A stretch of 64,000 nucleotides of DNA from an uncultured Alphaproteobacteria bacterium (GCA_902556405.1 CACDWF010000003.1:89198-153197), one strand, 5' to 3'; counted from the stretch's first letter, positions 43,687 through 52,114 are shown. The notes: a model not told the origin generated them from the sequence alone. A program made the numbers and translations.

Positions 43687-44824
43687 CTATGTAGCTTTCT
43701 AAATGTCTTGCTAAAACATCTGGCACAGAAAGTGCTACAGAACCTAAAATTGTTTTCGAGCCCGTTATAAGGCCCATCTTAACATGTTTACTAGCTAAAA
43801 CACACAACTCTCTGGCAAAAAGTTGGCACTCATCAATTTTAGTAAAAGCAATTATTGGCTTAAAATCTATATACTTACTAATTTGACTATTTAAGAGTTG
43901 TTTGCTGCTACCAGAAGGAAGGCATAGAACAGTGGTAACTTTTGTTGCACCTAGCCGGTCTCTGACATTTTGAATTAAATATTTACTTTCTTCTGTAATT
44001 AAAGACACGTCGACTATCTTTTGTCCCGAACAAATACTTTCAAAATTTTTGCAATTCTCTTCAATTTGGTAATTAAGTTTTGGTATATTTAATAACTTTG
44101 AATAATAAGCCAAGTCTTCACGCCTATTAACCACTTCGCTTTCCATTGACACTAATGTTGGCTTCATCTGTTTATTATCTTCCATTATTCTAGCAGCAAG
44201 CTTAGCAGATAATGTCGTTTTTCCTGAGCCAGATGGACCAACAATAAATATCACTTGAGATTTAAAAATATCTTGAATTTCTTCACATGCTATTTTGTTC
44301 GCAAAAGCTTTTATAAATGCAGCAAGTCCTCTATCTATATTTAACCCGTCATAAGCTGGCTTTAAAGACGAAACTATTTCCGGAGTAAATTCTAGCTTTC
44401 GAAGCTTAAGCGAAACAGAGTTTCCTGTCTGTTCATTTAATCCTTTTTCATCGGTTATGACCATGCCTGAAAGCATATTTTGTAGATCTTTTATTTGCTC
44501 TCTGACCTTTACCATTTCCGACGACTGATTTTGATTGACTAAAGTTGTTCCTTTGTCGCCAGCGTCATAATTATTTGATGATTTATTGTAAATACGATTT
44601 CGTTGCTTTTCTCTTAGAAAATCTATTTTAGAGTGCAATATATCAGAAAAATTCCCAGTATTATCCTTCTGTTTTTGATGGTTGGACAGATTATCGGTTG
44701 CTTCAATCTCTACCTTATTTCCCCTTTTTGAGGTGGATATTATAAGTGCATCTGGGCCGAGTTTTTTAACAACTTCCTCCATAGCACTCGCACTGTCAGA
44801 TGCTAGAAACTTATACGTAGTCAT
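43664..44824 (-). CDS. flhF: Flagellar placement GTPase FlhF
   Basis: SRP-type GTPase that positions the flagellum at the pole. 386 aa: N-terminal B domain beginning MTTYKFLASDSASAMEEVVK, a central helical N domain and the G domain with Walker A IVGPSGSGKTTLSAKLA near residue 193, then TKIDECQ and GLITGSKTILGSV. It lies 24 bp after flhA and overlaps flhG. FlhF/FlhG pairs are typical of gammaproteobacterial polar flagella and uncommon in alphaproteobacteria. Confidence 0.93.
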   Translation of the reverse strand: MTTYKFLASDSASAMEEVVKKLGPDALIISTSKRGNKVEIEATDNLSNHQKQKDNTGNFSDILHSKIDFLREKQRNRIYNKSSNNYDAGDKGTTLVNQNQSSEMVKVREQIKDLQNMLSGMVITDEKGLNEQTGNSVSLKLRKLEFTPEIVSSLKPAYDGLNIDRGLAAFIKAFANKIACEEIQDIFKSQVIFIVGPSGSGKTTLSAKLAARIMEDNKQMKPTLVSMESEVVNRREDLAYYSKLLNIPKLNYQIEENCKNFESICSGQKIVDVSLITEESKYLIQNVRDRLGATKVTTVLCLPSGSSKQLLNSQISKYIDFKPIIAFTKIDECQLFARELCVLASKHVKMGLITGSKTILGSVALSVPDVLARHLESYIDDGFSDE

Positions 44825-44848
44825 TTTTTTCTCCCATTTTGCATTTCA

Positions 44849-46948
44849 TCACGACCCTCCGTCTATAGTTGCTACAACGTTTACTTTTCTATTATCTGGC
44901 AATTCAGTAAATGAAAGAACAATCAAATCCTCTACATGTTGCCGTATTATTCCTGATATTTGTCTTCGAATATTTGGTGATACTACAAGTACTGCAGTAT
45001 TGCCTTCAGAAACAAGCTTCTGATTCAAATCAGAAATATTAGAAATTAGCTTTGTTGCCAATTCGTTATCTAAAACTAATCCTTCTTCTCCATTCTGTTT
45101 AGCCATCTTTATAAGCATATGTTCTAACTCAGAATTGAAAGTAATAACTGGTAAAGCTTGATTCAAGGGAGCTACCTGTTGTATCAATAACCCTGCTAAG
45201 TTCGGTCTAATTGCCTCAGCTGTTTCAATCACGCTTAAATTCTTACCTACCAACCCGGCTAAAGACTCTAAAATAATCCTCAGATCACTTATAGGTACTC
45301 TTTCCGAAAGTAATTCTCTTAAAACTCCGGTGAGATTATGAAGAGGAACCAGTTTGGGAACGAGTGACTCAACAAGACTAGGAGCAGTCTGGGAAAGATT
45401 ATCTAATAGAGTTTGAACATCATCCTGCCCTATCAACTTACCCGAATGCTTATAAAATATCTGACTCAAATGTGTGGCTAAAACAGACTCAGGAGCAACA
45501 ACCACATACCCCTTCTCCTCCGCATCATTTTGCTGAGAGGGTAGGATCCACGTAGCATCCATCCCAAAAGAAGGATCTTTAACTTCAATTCCATCCAACT
45601 TTATGTTTGTATCATCGCCAGGAATAGCCAATTTTCTATCAGGATAAATTAGATCGTCACCAACTATTGTTTGTCCTATTCTTATTCTATACTGGTTAGA
45701 TGATAGGGTTAAATCGTCACGTATTCTGACCGCAGGTATTATAAAACCAAGAGCTTTTGAAACTTGCTTTCTTATACCAGTAATTCGTTCAACAAGAGGT
45801 CCACCTGTATCATCATCAACCATTTCTACCAGGCCATAACCTAATTGAACAGATACGGGTGAATAATCCGTTACATCTTCTAAACTAAGCTGATCTGTAT
45901 CGCCAGCGTCTTGAATTTTGTCATCTTCATTTTCATTCTCTATTTTAGTTTCTCTCTTCTGTTCCACCCTACGAGCAAGAAAGCCTGCCGTTGCCGCGAC
46001 TATTGCTGATGCGATGAAAAGTAGGTTGGGCATTCCTGGAACAAACCCTATTAGTAGTAAAACGGCAGAAACTGGAATCCAGGCTCTTGATATACTGAGT
46101 TGGTCGCCAATATGCGATGCCATATCCTGCTTGGAAGAAACTCGAGTCACAATGATTGCCGTTGAAATTGCCAATAGTAATGATGGGATTTGAGCCACCA
46201 GACCGTCCCCAATTGATAAAAGAATGTAAGTCTCAGCAGCAGTGGATACAGGTAAGTCATATTGACTTATTCCGATAACTAAACCACCGATAATATTTAT
46301 GGCTAGAATTAAAATCGATGCAATTGCGTCACCTTTCACAAATTTTGAAGCACCATCCATTGACCCGTAAAAATCTGCTTCTTGCGCTATTTCTTCCCGC
46401 CTATTAGTAGCCTCTTCTGCAGTTAGCACACCAGCATTTAAGTCCGCATCAATTGCCATTTGCTTCCCTGGCATCGCATCTAGTGTAAACCGAGCTGACA
46501 CCTCTGAAACGCGCCCTGCACCCTTTGTTATCACAACGAGATTTATAATAACTAAAATTATAAATACAAAAATACCTACCGCATAATTGCCTGAAACAAT
46601 GAAATTACCAAATGCCTCAATTATTTGGCCTGCAGCGTCATTTCCAGTATGGCCTTGACCTAGTACTACTCTGGTCGACGCAACATTTAAGGCCAACCGC
46701 AATACCGTCGCTATTAATAAGAGATTAGGGAAGCTAGAAAAATCTAGAGGTCTAAAAGTGTGCATTGCCACCATTAAAATCACTAGAGAGATCAAAATAT
46801 TTGAAACAAAAAAAACATCTAGTAAAAAGACCGGAAGCGGTAACACCATCATAGCAACAAGTACAATAATACCTAGTGGCAATATACCAGACTTAAGCAT
46901 GTCTGTGAGATTACCGGTCAACGATGTGTTACTTCTTGTCAATTCCAT
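44849..46948 (-). CDS. flhA: Flagellar export apparatus protein FlhA
   Basis: Export-gate component of the flagellar type III secretion system, forming the cytoplasmic nonameric ring. 699 aa: about eight membrane helices in residues 20-310, the FHIPEP signature RREEIAQEADFYGSMDGASK, then a linker rich in D/E (about 325-350) and the large cytosolic domain from LGYGLVEMVDD. First gene of the flhA-flhF-flhG-fliA operon, with a leader of about 110 nt from the sigma-54 promoter. Confidence 0.97.
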   Translation of the reverse strand: MELTRSNTSLTGNLTDMLKSGILPLGIIVLVAMMVLPLPVFLLDVFFVSNILISLVILMVAMHTFRPLDFSSFPNLLLIATVLRLALNVASTRVVLGQGHTGNDAAGQIIEAFGNFIVSGNYAVGIFVFIILVIINLVVITKGAGRVSEVSARFTLDAMPGKQMAIDADLNAGVLTAEEATNRREEIAQEADFYGSMDGASKFVKGDAIASILILAINIIGGLVIGISQYDLPVSTAAETYILLSIGDGLVAQIPSLLLAISTAIIVTRVSSKQDMASHIGDQLSISRAWIPVSAVLLLIGFVPGMPNLLFIASAIVAATAGFLARRVEQKRETKIENENEDDKIQDAGDTDQLSLEDVTDYSPVSVQLGYGLVEMVDDDTGGPLVERITGIRKQVSKALGFIIPAVRIRDDLTLSSNQYRIRIGQTIVGDDLIYPDRKLAIPGDDTNIKLDGIEVKDPSFGMDATWILPSQQNDAEEKGYVVVAPESVLATHLSQIFYKHSGKLIGQDDVQTLLDNLSQTAPSLVESLVPKLVPLHNLTGVLRELLSERVPISDLRIILESLAGLVGKNLSVIETAEAIRPNLAGLLIQQVAPLNQALPVITFNSELEHMLIKMAKQNGEEGLVLDNELATKLISNISDLNQKLVSEGNTAVLVVSPNIRRQISGIIRQHVEDLIVLSFTELPDNRKVNVVATIDGGS

Positions 46949-47066
46949 GACTTTTGCTTCTCCCTGTCAAAAATAAGTCATTATTTGTCAAATTTTTTCA
47001 AAAATTAACTGGTTAAATACCTTAAGAGAGCTTTTTAATTCGTTTTTAAACTCTCTGTCCAACAAT

Positions 47067-47084
47067 GAAGCAACAATCATGCCA
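47067..47084 (-). promoter_or_regulatory. Sigma-54 promoter of the flhA operon
   Basis: On the minus strand TGGCATGATTGTTGCTTC matches the RpoN consensus TGGCACG-N4-TTGCW, with exactly ten bases between GG and GC. The start is expected near 47058. Its -24 element faces that of the plus-strand promoter at 47120, leaving only about 36 bp between them. Confidence 0.8.
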
Positions 47085-47119
47085 TCCTTTGTTTTAACAA
47101 AAAGTGAAAGGCTACGAAT

Positions 47120-47136
47120 ATGGCATAAAAAATGCA
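47120..47136 (+). promoter_or_regulatory. Sigma-54 promoter of the flgP-flgT-flgA run
   Basis: ATGGCATAAAAAATGCA has GG and GC ten bases apart, as RpoN requires, with TGGCAT at -24 and ATGC at -12. The start is expected near 47147, 26 bases before the flgP-like ATG. Slightly weaker match than its divergent neighbour. Confidence 0.7.
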
Positions 47137-47172
47137 AACGTTCTTTATGCTTTTAAAAGATAAGGTTGGAAA

Positions 47173-47709
47173 ATGAATAAAGAAAAAAAACTAAAGATGC
47201 TTATTCCGTCAATTGGATTAGCTTTGCTTATAAGTAGTTGTCAGTCCAGTTTTTTAACTAGTATGGATGATAAGGGTACTGCTTCGACTTTGAATGTTTT
47301 GAGTAATAATAATAAGGGTGAAGATGCCGCCCACCTTGCAGCTATTAATGAAGTGCTTGACGCGTCAGTAGACTCTGTACCTACTATAAGCGCAATGGGT
47401 TATGCAGTGGTTTCATCACAGCCTGGACGCTCGGCAAATCAAAAGAGATTAATGGCCATTAGATCTGCACGAATGGCGGCAATGCGCGATCTTGCGGAAC
47501 AAATCCATGGGCTTAAAGTTGAAGGTAATACAACTGTAATCGACTTGATGGTACAGAATGATACCTTCAGAGGTATAGTCTCGGGAACAATTCGAGGAGC
47601 AAGGACAGTCCGGATCAACCCAACTGGTAGTGATACCTATGAGGTTCTACTAGAGATTGATAAAGATACACTTAGCTATTTGCTTAGACAAGCACGTAGC
47701 GTTGCCTAA
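47173..47709 (+). CDS. flgP: FlgP-like outer-membrane lipoprotein (LPP20 family)
   Basis: 178 aa with a signal peptide and lipobox LISSC near residue 23. The mature part carries the LPP20/FlgP core: RLMAIRSARMAAMRDLAEQI, GLKVEGNTTVIDLMVQND, SGTIRGARTVR and a closing TYEVLLEIDKD. In Vibrio, FlgP forms the H-ring/basal disk around the LP ring, and in Campylobacter the large basal disk. First gene of the plus-strand flagellar run and directly followed by a FlgT-like gene, which supports the assignment. Confidence 0.82.
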   Translation: MNKEKKLKMLIPSIGLALLISSCQSSFLTSMDDKGTASTLNVLSNNNKGEDAAHLAAINEVLDASVDSVPTISAMGYAVVSSQPGRSANQKRLMAIRSARMAAMRDLAEQIHGLKVEGNTTVIDLMVQNDTFRGIVSGTIRGARTVRINPTGSDTYEVLLEIDKDTLSYLLRQARSVA

Positions 47710-47727
47710 AACAATAAAGACTTGAAA

Positions 47728-48864
47728 ATGAGATCACTTGTTTTTTATTTAATATTTTTTCTCGCAGCTATATTCTCTGCTTTATTAAGCAAAGCTTTTG
47801 CAAAAGATACTCTCAGATTTATAGAGACAACAGGGCGAGCTGTGATTGAGAACGATGAAACGATTGATACCTCTCGTCGAAGAGCACTCGAAGACGCTCT
47901 TTACTTAGCTGCTCTTCATGGTGGTGCGACGATTAACGGGTTTTCGGCAGTAAATACTGATACTTCTATTCAAGAAAATCTAGTTATCCAACCAGCAAGT
48001 CAAATACTAGATTACACTATTATTTCAGAGGATAAATCAGATACGCATTTTGTTATTAAAATAAGATCTGCTGTTGGTGATCTGAAAGAAAAAGGTTGTG
48101 AAAGTAAAGGTTTGAAAAGCTTATCTTTTTACAAGCCAGCAATTGAGATCGATCCGTCCGTCCCTTATTGGGCGCATTCACTTGCTGATGAATTAACTAA
48201 TAGTGTTGTAGCATCAATAAAATTAGCATCTAATATTAATTTTACAAATTATTCTGATGTACTGCTTGACCGAAATCAGCTGACAACCATAAACGATGAT
48301 TATGACTACATCTCTTTAACATCAGGCAGGGAGAGAACTCAGTACGGAGACTATGCGTTAGTATCTTCCATATCAATTACTGAACGCGAGAGACTACAGG
48401 GCTTTACCACATACAATAGTCTTATTATTAAATTTAATACGGAAGTTTATGAAGGGAGCTCTTACTCCCTTTCTTTCTCAAAAACTAAATCTATTGAAGC
48501 CTTGTTCAATTCGAGCGGCCCCTGGAGAACAATCAATCTCCTCTTGAAAAGCAATAGAAGAAATATTGTTGAACCCCTTTTAGCCGCGGCTAAAGAGCAT
48601 GCATCGGACATTACTGACAATCTTGTTTGCAAAAAAATTAATAGCGTTATAACGGTAAAAAATGGAAAGATAGAAGTTCCACTGGGAAAAAGGCATGGAA
48701 TAAAATTGTCTTCCTTAGCGGTAACTAAAGGTGAACAAACGCCTTTTAATATACTGAGGGTTGAAAAGGTTTTAGAAAACAAATCAGTCCTAATACCTTT
48801 AAATAACACTCTAGAATCTAGTAAACTAGACGGAAAATCAATTCAATTTTTAGGTAGTATATGA
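47728..48864 (+). CDS. flgT: FlgT-like flagellar H-ring protein
   Basis: 378 aa with a signal peptide (through KAFA). The N-terminal domain follows FlgT: FIETTGRAVIENDETI, ARRALEDAL-like SRRRALEDALYLAALHGG, SQILDYTIISEDKSD. A middle domain comes next, and the C-terminal SH3-like part has KNGKIEVPLGKRHGIK. FlgT builds the H ring that recruits stator proteins in Vibrio, and a distant homologue acts with MotB and FliL in Rhodobacter sphaeroides. ATG at 47728 is preferred to a TTG two codons upstream. Overlaps the next gene by 4 bp. Confidence 0.8.
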   Translation: MRSLVFYLIFFLAAIFSALLSKAFAKDTLRFIETTGRAVIENDETIDTSRRRALEDALYLAALHGGATINGFSAVNTDTSIQENLVIQPASQILDYTIISEDKSDTHFVIKIRSAVGDLKEKGCESKGLKSLSFYKPAIEIDPSVPYWAHSLADELTNSVVASIKLASNINFTNYSDVLLDRNQLTTINDDYDYISLTSGRERTQYGDYALVSSISITERERLQGFTTYNSLIIKFNTEVYEGSSYSLSFSKTKSIEALFNSSGPWRTINLLLKSNRRNIVEPLLAAAKEHASDITDNLVCKKINSVITVKNGKIEVPLGKRHGIKLSSLAVTKGEQTPFNILRVEKVLENKSVLIPLNNTLESSKLDGKSIQFLGSI

Positions 48865-49289
48865 TGCTAAAAAATCTTTTTTACTTATCTTTATTTTTAA
48901 AAGCTTTTATCGCCAGTAATGATGTCAGCGCTGAGCCACTCGTTGTGCTTCAATACAACAATGTCTCTGAATTGTCTGATAGGTCAAATGAATTTACTCA
49001 AGACCCAGATTATTCAAACAAGCACAGGATTTTACCAGGCGAGAGTTTAAATTTAATAATAGAAAAATATTATAATGGCAGTGGCTTAAATACCAGGTTT
49101 CTCCAATTAGCAATAGTGTCATTGAATGAACATGCGTTCAGAAACAGAAATATTAACTACATGATTGCAGACAAAACCATCCATCTTCCAAGTATCAATC
49201 AAATATCAAAGCTCATGAAGGGTATAGATTTTGAAATAGATGAACAACCATATTATAGACAGAATAATATTTACTATTTTGGAGGATAG
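48861..49289 (+). CDS. Secreted LysM/FimV-like protein
   Basis: 142 aa with a signal peptide (through DVSA). Residues about 55-115 read HRILPGESLNLIIEKYY, then FLQLAIVSLNEHAFRNRNIN and MIADKTIHLPS. This is the layout of the LysM-like N-terminal domain of FimV/HubP-type proteins (peptidoglycan-binding, with NP.AF..GNIN.L..G..L.IP). It is coupled to flgT (ATGA overlap) and flgA, so it probably acts in the periplasm at the flagellar base. Not known to me as a named flagellar protein. Confidence 0.68.
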   Translation: MMLKNLFYLSLFLKAFIASNDVSAEPLVVLQYNNVSELSDRSNEFTQDPDYSNKHRILPGESLNLIIEKYYNGSGLNTRFLQLAIVSLNEHAFRNRNINYMIADKTIHLPSINQISKLMKGIDFEIDEQPYYRQNNIYYFGG

Positions 49290-49290
49290 A

Positions 49291-50034
49291 GTGATTATTA
49301 AAAAGGTATTACTTTTAATAACAATTTGGTGCAGTCTCACATTGCAAAGTTTAGCATCACAAGAAAGAATATCTGGTTCAGATTTAATTGATTTAGTTGT
49401 CCAAAACTTAGACGAGCAAGGTATAGATGCACAACCAATTATAAAGACTAATAGAGTTTTCACTGGATGTGCAAGTCATCAGATTGTTATCTCTAAAAGA
49501 GATAAGTCTTGGCAAACAATAAAGCTTACATGCAAAAATAACAATTCATGGCGTTATACCTTTAGAAATAGGTTAGCTGGCTCCGATGAAATAGAAAAAT
49601 TTAGTAAAACAGTTAGACCCTCCGAGCAGAACAAATTACAAAAGACACAAGCGGTCTTTGTGCTAAAACATCGAAAACAAAAGGGTGAGAGGATTGAGGA
49701 GTTTGATTTGATTTTGACCCAAAAGAAAAATCTGCTTTCCAGAGGGGCTTTTAGTGACTTAACGCTTGTCTTAGGGAAACGCCTAAAAAAAAGCTTGCAA
49801 AAAGGCTCAATCTTGAAGGCCATGCATTTGCATCCAGACTGGTTAGTTCATAAAAATCAGAGAATAACGATTGAAAATAATATTGGTGAAATCTATGTTA
49901 CGATGGAGGGGATTGCACTGAGTAACGGCGCTAAAGGGGATAGGATATTAGCAAAAAATATCTCAAGTAACAAAACTGTTGAAGGGTTTGTTAAAAGTGA
50001 GAAAAAAATAACAATTTATCGTAACATTTATTAA
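49291..50034 (+). CDS. flgA: P-ring assembly chaperone FlgA
   Basis: Periplasmic chaperone for FlgI polymerisation into the P ring. 247 aa from a GTG start at 49291, chosen because GGAGG at 49281-49285 precedes it and because it gives a proper signal peptide (MIIKKVLLLITIWCSLTLQS). An in-frame ATG upstream lies within the previous gene. The C-terminal SAF domain runs from about residue 118 (AVFVLKHRKQKGERIEEFDL) to GIALSNGAKGDRILAKN. N-terminal half diverged, with a C..C pair. Confidence 0.85.
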   Translation: MIIKKVLLLITIWCSLTLQSLASQERISGSDLIDLVVQNLDEQGIDAQPIIKTNRVFTGCASHQIVISKRDKSWQTIKLTCKNNNSWRYTFRNRLAGSDEIEKFSKTVRPSEQNKLQKTQAVFVLKHRKQKGERIEEFDLILTQKKNLLSRGAFSDLTLVLGKRLKKSLQKGSILKAMHLHPDWLVHKNQRITIENNIGEIYVTMEGIALSNGAKGDRILAKNISSNKTVEGFVKSEKKITIYRNIY

Positions 50035-50067
50035 GTTTATGTCGTATAAGTAATCAGGAGAAAGAAA

Positions 50068-50370
50068 ATGGTTGGATCAATAAAAAATATTACTGGACAG
50101 AGAGTTGAAGTGTCCAGAGGAATGTCAGAAAGTAAAGCACAGTCTGAGAAATTAAGTGGCTCCGTTCCTTCTAACATTTCTGGGTCTAAGGTTGATGCTG
50201 TATTAACAAGTAAATCTAGAGAGGCATTGAAAGTTATGGCTGAGAACCCGTCTATTAATATGGAAGCTGTTGAACGAATAAAACAAAAAATAAAAGATGG
50301 CGAATACCCTATTGACTTTGACAAGTTGGCTGACAAGTTACTTGAGTCCTATTGGCATTCAAAATCATAA
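50068..50370 (+). CDS. flgM: Anti-sigma-28 factor FlgM
   Basis: Binds and inhibits FliA until it is exported through the finished hook-basal body. 100 aa with the C-terminal FliA-binding part: REALKVMAENPSINMEAVER, IKQKIKDGEYPIDFDKLADK (landmarks). Mostly disordered N-terminus with INITGQRVEVSRG-like start. Ribosome site AGGAG before the ATG. Order flgA-flgM-flgN is as in enteric and Vibrio clusters. Confidence 0.9.
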   Translation: MVGSIKNITGQRVEVSRGMSESKAQSEKLSGSVPSNISGSKVDAVLTSKSREALKVMAENPSINMEAVERIKQKIKDGEYPIDFDKLADKLLESYWHSKS

Positions 50371-50398
50371 AGAGTTAACTGAAAGTTAAATTTCAACA

Positions 50399-50704
50399 AT
50401 GTCACTACCTACTGCTCATAGTTATGTAATTGAAAACTTGATGGAAAATGTACTGTCTATCGAGAAAACTTTTTTAAAGCCCAACCTGTTGCTTAACAGC
50501 CTAACAAAGACAGAAAAATCATTAATCGAGGCCGCAGAAGTTTTAAGCAAGGATGAAATTGCTGACGAAATTTTGAAAACAGAGAAAGAAAACATTATTC
50601 TGCTTATTCGAAAGTTAATACATCTAGAGAAGGCCTCACAGGAAAAATTAAGCTGGGCGCGCCATTTCTCAGGTTTTCTACAAAAAAATATCAATACAAA
50701 ATAG
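50399..50704 (+). CDS. flgN: Probable FlgN-type export chaperone
   Basis: 101 aa, all-helical, no signal peptide. The pattern ENLMENVLSIEKTFLKPN then ILLIRKLIHLEKASQEKLSW fits the small coiled-coil chaperones of the hook-filament junction proteins FlgK and FlgL. Sequence similarity is low, as is usual in this family, so the call depends largely on its place right after flgM. Confidence 0.65.
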   Translation: MSLPTAHSYVIENLMENVLSIEKTFLKPNLLLNSLTKTEKSLIEAAEVLSKDEIADEILKTEKENIILLIRKLIHLEKASQEKLSWARHFSGFLQKNINTK

Positions 50705-50741
50705 CTTGTTTTGAAACTATAATTCAATACAATCATCCCGT

Positions 50742-51173
50742 ATGGATTTTCAAGTTTTAATATTAGATTATATTTTTACTGAAAGAGCTGGGATGATGAT
50801 TTTACTCTTGGCTATAATCTTTTTCATATTTCAGCAGAACAAGACACTTGTTGCAATTGAAAACGAGATTTCGAACGTTAAAAGTAAAATTAATAGCCTC
50901 GTGAACAGAACTGACGATACCACATCAGATATCAGCTCATTAAGCTCAAGAATATCCAACCTTTCGGGCGTAGTCTCAGAAGCGAATACAGTTGCTGAGG
51001 GCACAAAAAAAGAACTCAGTATGCTCGCTGATGGGATAAGTAATGAAACGGTTTTTAATGAGGCGATAGATCTTGCTAGGAAAGGTGGATCAGTGGACGA
51101 CATTGTCAAACAAACAAAGCTTAGTAAAGATCAAGCTGAAACAATCGTAAGGTTCCATGGTTCTAAAGTCTAG
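50742..51173 (+). CDS. DUF2802 membrane-anchored coiled-coil protein
   Basis: 143 aa: one N-terminal membrane helix (about residues 15-30, MMILLLAIIFFIFQQ), a coiled coil with repeated SxISxLSSRISN (about 40-90) and a C-terminal DUF2802-type helix-turn-helix, FNEAIDLARKGGSVDDIVKQ followed by LSKDQAETIVRFHG. DUF2802 genes recur in gammaproteobacterial flagellar/chemotaxis operons. Cellular role is unknown. Last gene before the inserted minus-strand gene. Confidence 0.75.
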   Translation: MDFQVLILDYIFTERAGMMILLLAIIFFIFQQNKTLVAIENEISNVKSKINSLVNRTDDTTSDISSLSSRISNLSGVVSEANTVAEGTKKELSMLADGISNETVFNEAIDLARKGGSVDDIVKQTKLSKDQAETIVRFHGSKV

Positions 51174-51245
51174 AAGGCTTAAAACCGACCCAATGCAAGA
51201 TAAGAATTTATTTCGAATTTAAACTTTTTTTAGTTCACTTAAGGA

Positions 51246-52061
51246 CTAATTCTTTTTCTCTATATCTTTATCCTTTTCTGGCACTTCTTCTACTTTGACT
51301 TCTTCTGCAGCAGGTTCTTCGGGCACTTCTTCCGCTTGGACCTCTTCTGTAGCAGCTTCTTCCGTCACTTCTTCTACTTTGACTTCTTCTGCAGCAGCTT
51401 CTTCCGCTTTGACTTCTTCTGCAGCACCTTCTTCCGGCACTTCTTCCGCTTTTATCCCATCAGAATCACCCTGTTCAGGGTCTTCGTTCGATTGGTCAAG
51501 TTCAATAGTATTGGTAATATTATTAATACCATCTAAGCCTTCTTCTGATTTAAACTGGCGGCTCTCCTCGGTTGAAACGAAATCTGCTTTGCCAGACTCA
51601 ATTAACTTTTCACCATCTTCCCTTTTTACATCAATAACTACTCCCGATGGGAAACGAACTCCGTTAACTTCACTTGAGTCTACTATTCTTAAGCGCATCC
51701 ATGAATTATTATTGCCAATTGCCTTTGGGTCCATAACATCGGATGTTTGAGTCAACGAGCTATCCAAATCAAACCCACTCTGTTTATCTGATAATTCATC
51801 AAGTTGATTTTCTGTTACGTTACCTGCCAAAAGAGCGAGCCTTTTTCTTATGATGTACACCCTAGCCGCCATTGCACTAAGCCTTTGCAGACTATCCTTT
51901 TCTCCCTCTATCACAGCTTTATAAAAAGTAATTTGTTCCTCGAGACCCTTATCTGCATGTTCTTCCAATAGCTCATCTCTTGCTCTTAGAATTATCGGAT
52001 CCAAGGGAACCGGATTGCTTTGATCTAAATCAAAATCATTAGGTTTGTCTGATAATACCAT
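51246..52061 (-). CDS. Uncharacterised protein with acidic A/E/V repeat tail
   Basis: 271 aa. The N-terminal part (about 20-75) is helical with ARDELLEEHADKGLEEQIT and MAARVYIIRKRLALLAG. The middle WMRLRIVDSSEVNGVRFPSG then VVIDVKREDGEKLIESGKAD looks like a small SH3-like beta domain. Residues about 200-262 are a low-complexity acidic tail of repeated AAEEVKxEE units. No signal peptide. It interrupts the flagellar run on the opposite strand, directly divergent from flgB, and may share its promoter region. Function unknown. Confidence 0.65.
   Translation of the reverse strand: MVLSDKPNDFDLDQSNPVPLDPIILRARDELLEEHADKGLEEQITFYKAVIEGEKDSLQRLSAMAARVYIIRKRLALLAGNVTENQLDELSDKQSGFDLDSSLTQTSDVMDPKAIGNNNSWMRLRIVDSSEVNGVRFPSGVVIDVKREDGEKLIESGKADFVSTEESRQFKSEEGLDGINNITNTIELDQSNEDPEQGDSDGIKAEEVPEEGAAEEVKAEEAAAEEVKVEEVTEEAATEEVQAEEVPEEPAAEEVKVEEVPEKDKDIEKKN
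51268..51455 (-). repeat. Minisatellite coding the acidic repeat tail
   Basis: Imperfect tandem copies (about 30-42 bp) built from CTTCTTCCG, CTTTGACTTCTTCTGCAGCA and similar blocks on the plus strand. They encode AAEEVKAEE/VEEV-type units at the protein C-terminus. Copies differ by point changes but keep the frame. Such arrays can change length by slippage. Confidence 0.75.
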
Positions 52062-52084
52062 TTTTTTTTCCTTTGGTTATCAAG

Positions 52085-52101
52085 TTGGCATTTTAATTGC
52101 A
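52085..52101 (+). promoter_or_regulatory. Sigma-54 promoter of flgBCDEF
   Basis: TTGGCATTTTAATTGCA matches the RpoN consensus with TTGGCA at -24, TTGCA at -12 and ten bases between GG and GC. The start is expected near 52112, placing the flgB ATG 45 bases downstream. This position excludes the in-frame TTG at 52097 as a start codon. Confidence 0.82.
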
Positions 52102-52114
52102 ATTTTCACACCAG
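52097..52114 (-). promoter_or_regulatory. Possible overlapping sigma-54 promoter for the acidic-repeat gene
   Basis: Read on minus, CTGGTGTGAAAATTGCAA has GG and GC ten bases apart and a good TTGCA -12, but TGGTGT is a weak -24. Its -12 element shares the palindromic ATTGCAAT with the plus-strand flgB promoter. A start near 52087 would sit 26 bases before ATG 52061. Confidence 0.4.

Noticed and set aside
47035..47049. TTAA-N7-TTAA, a CtrA-like box between flhA and flgP
   Set aside because: Right pattern and a tempting position, but in DNA this AT-rich the motif is expected by chance and the flanking CtrA consensus bases are weak.
51295..51750. A 151-codon Ser/Thr/Ala-rich frame antisense to the acidic-repeat gene
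   Set aside because: The S/T/A repeats are the reverse reading of the A/E/V/K minisatellite; no ribosome site.
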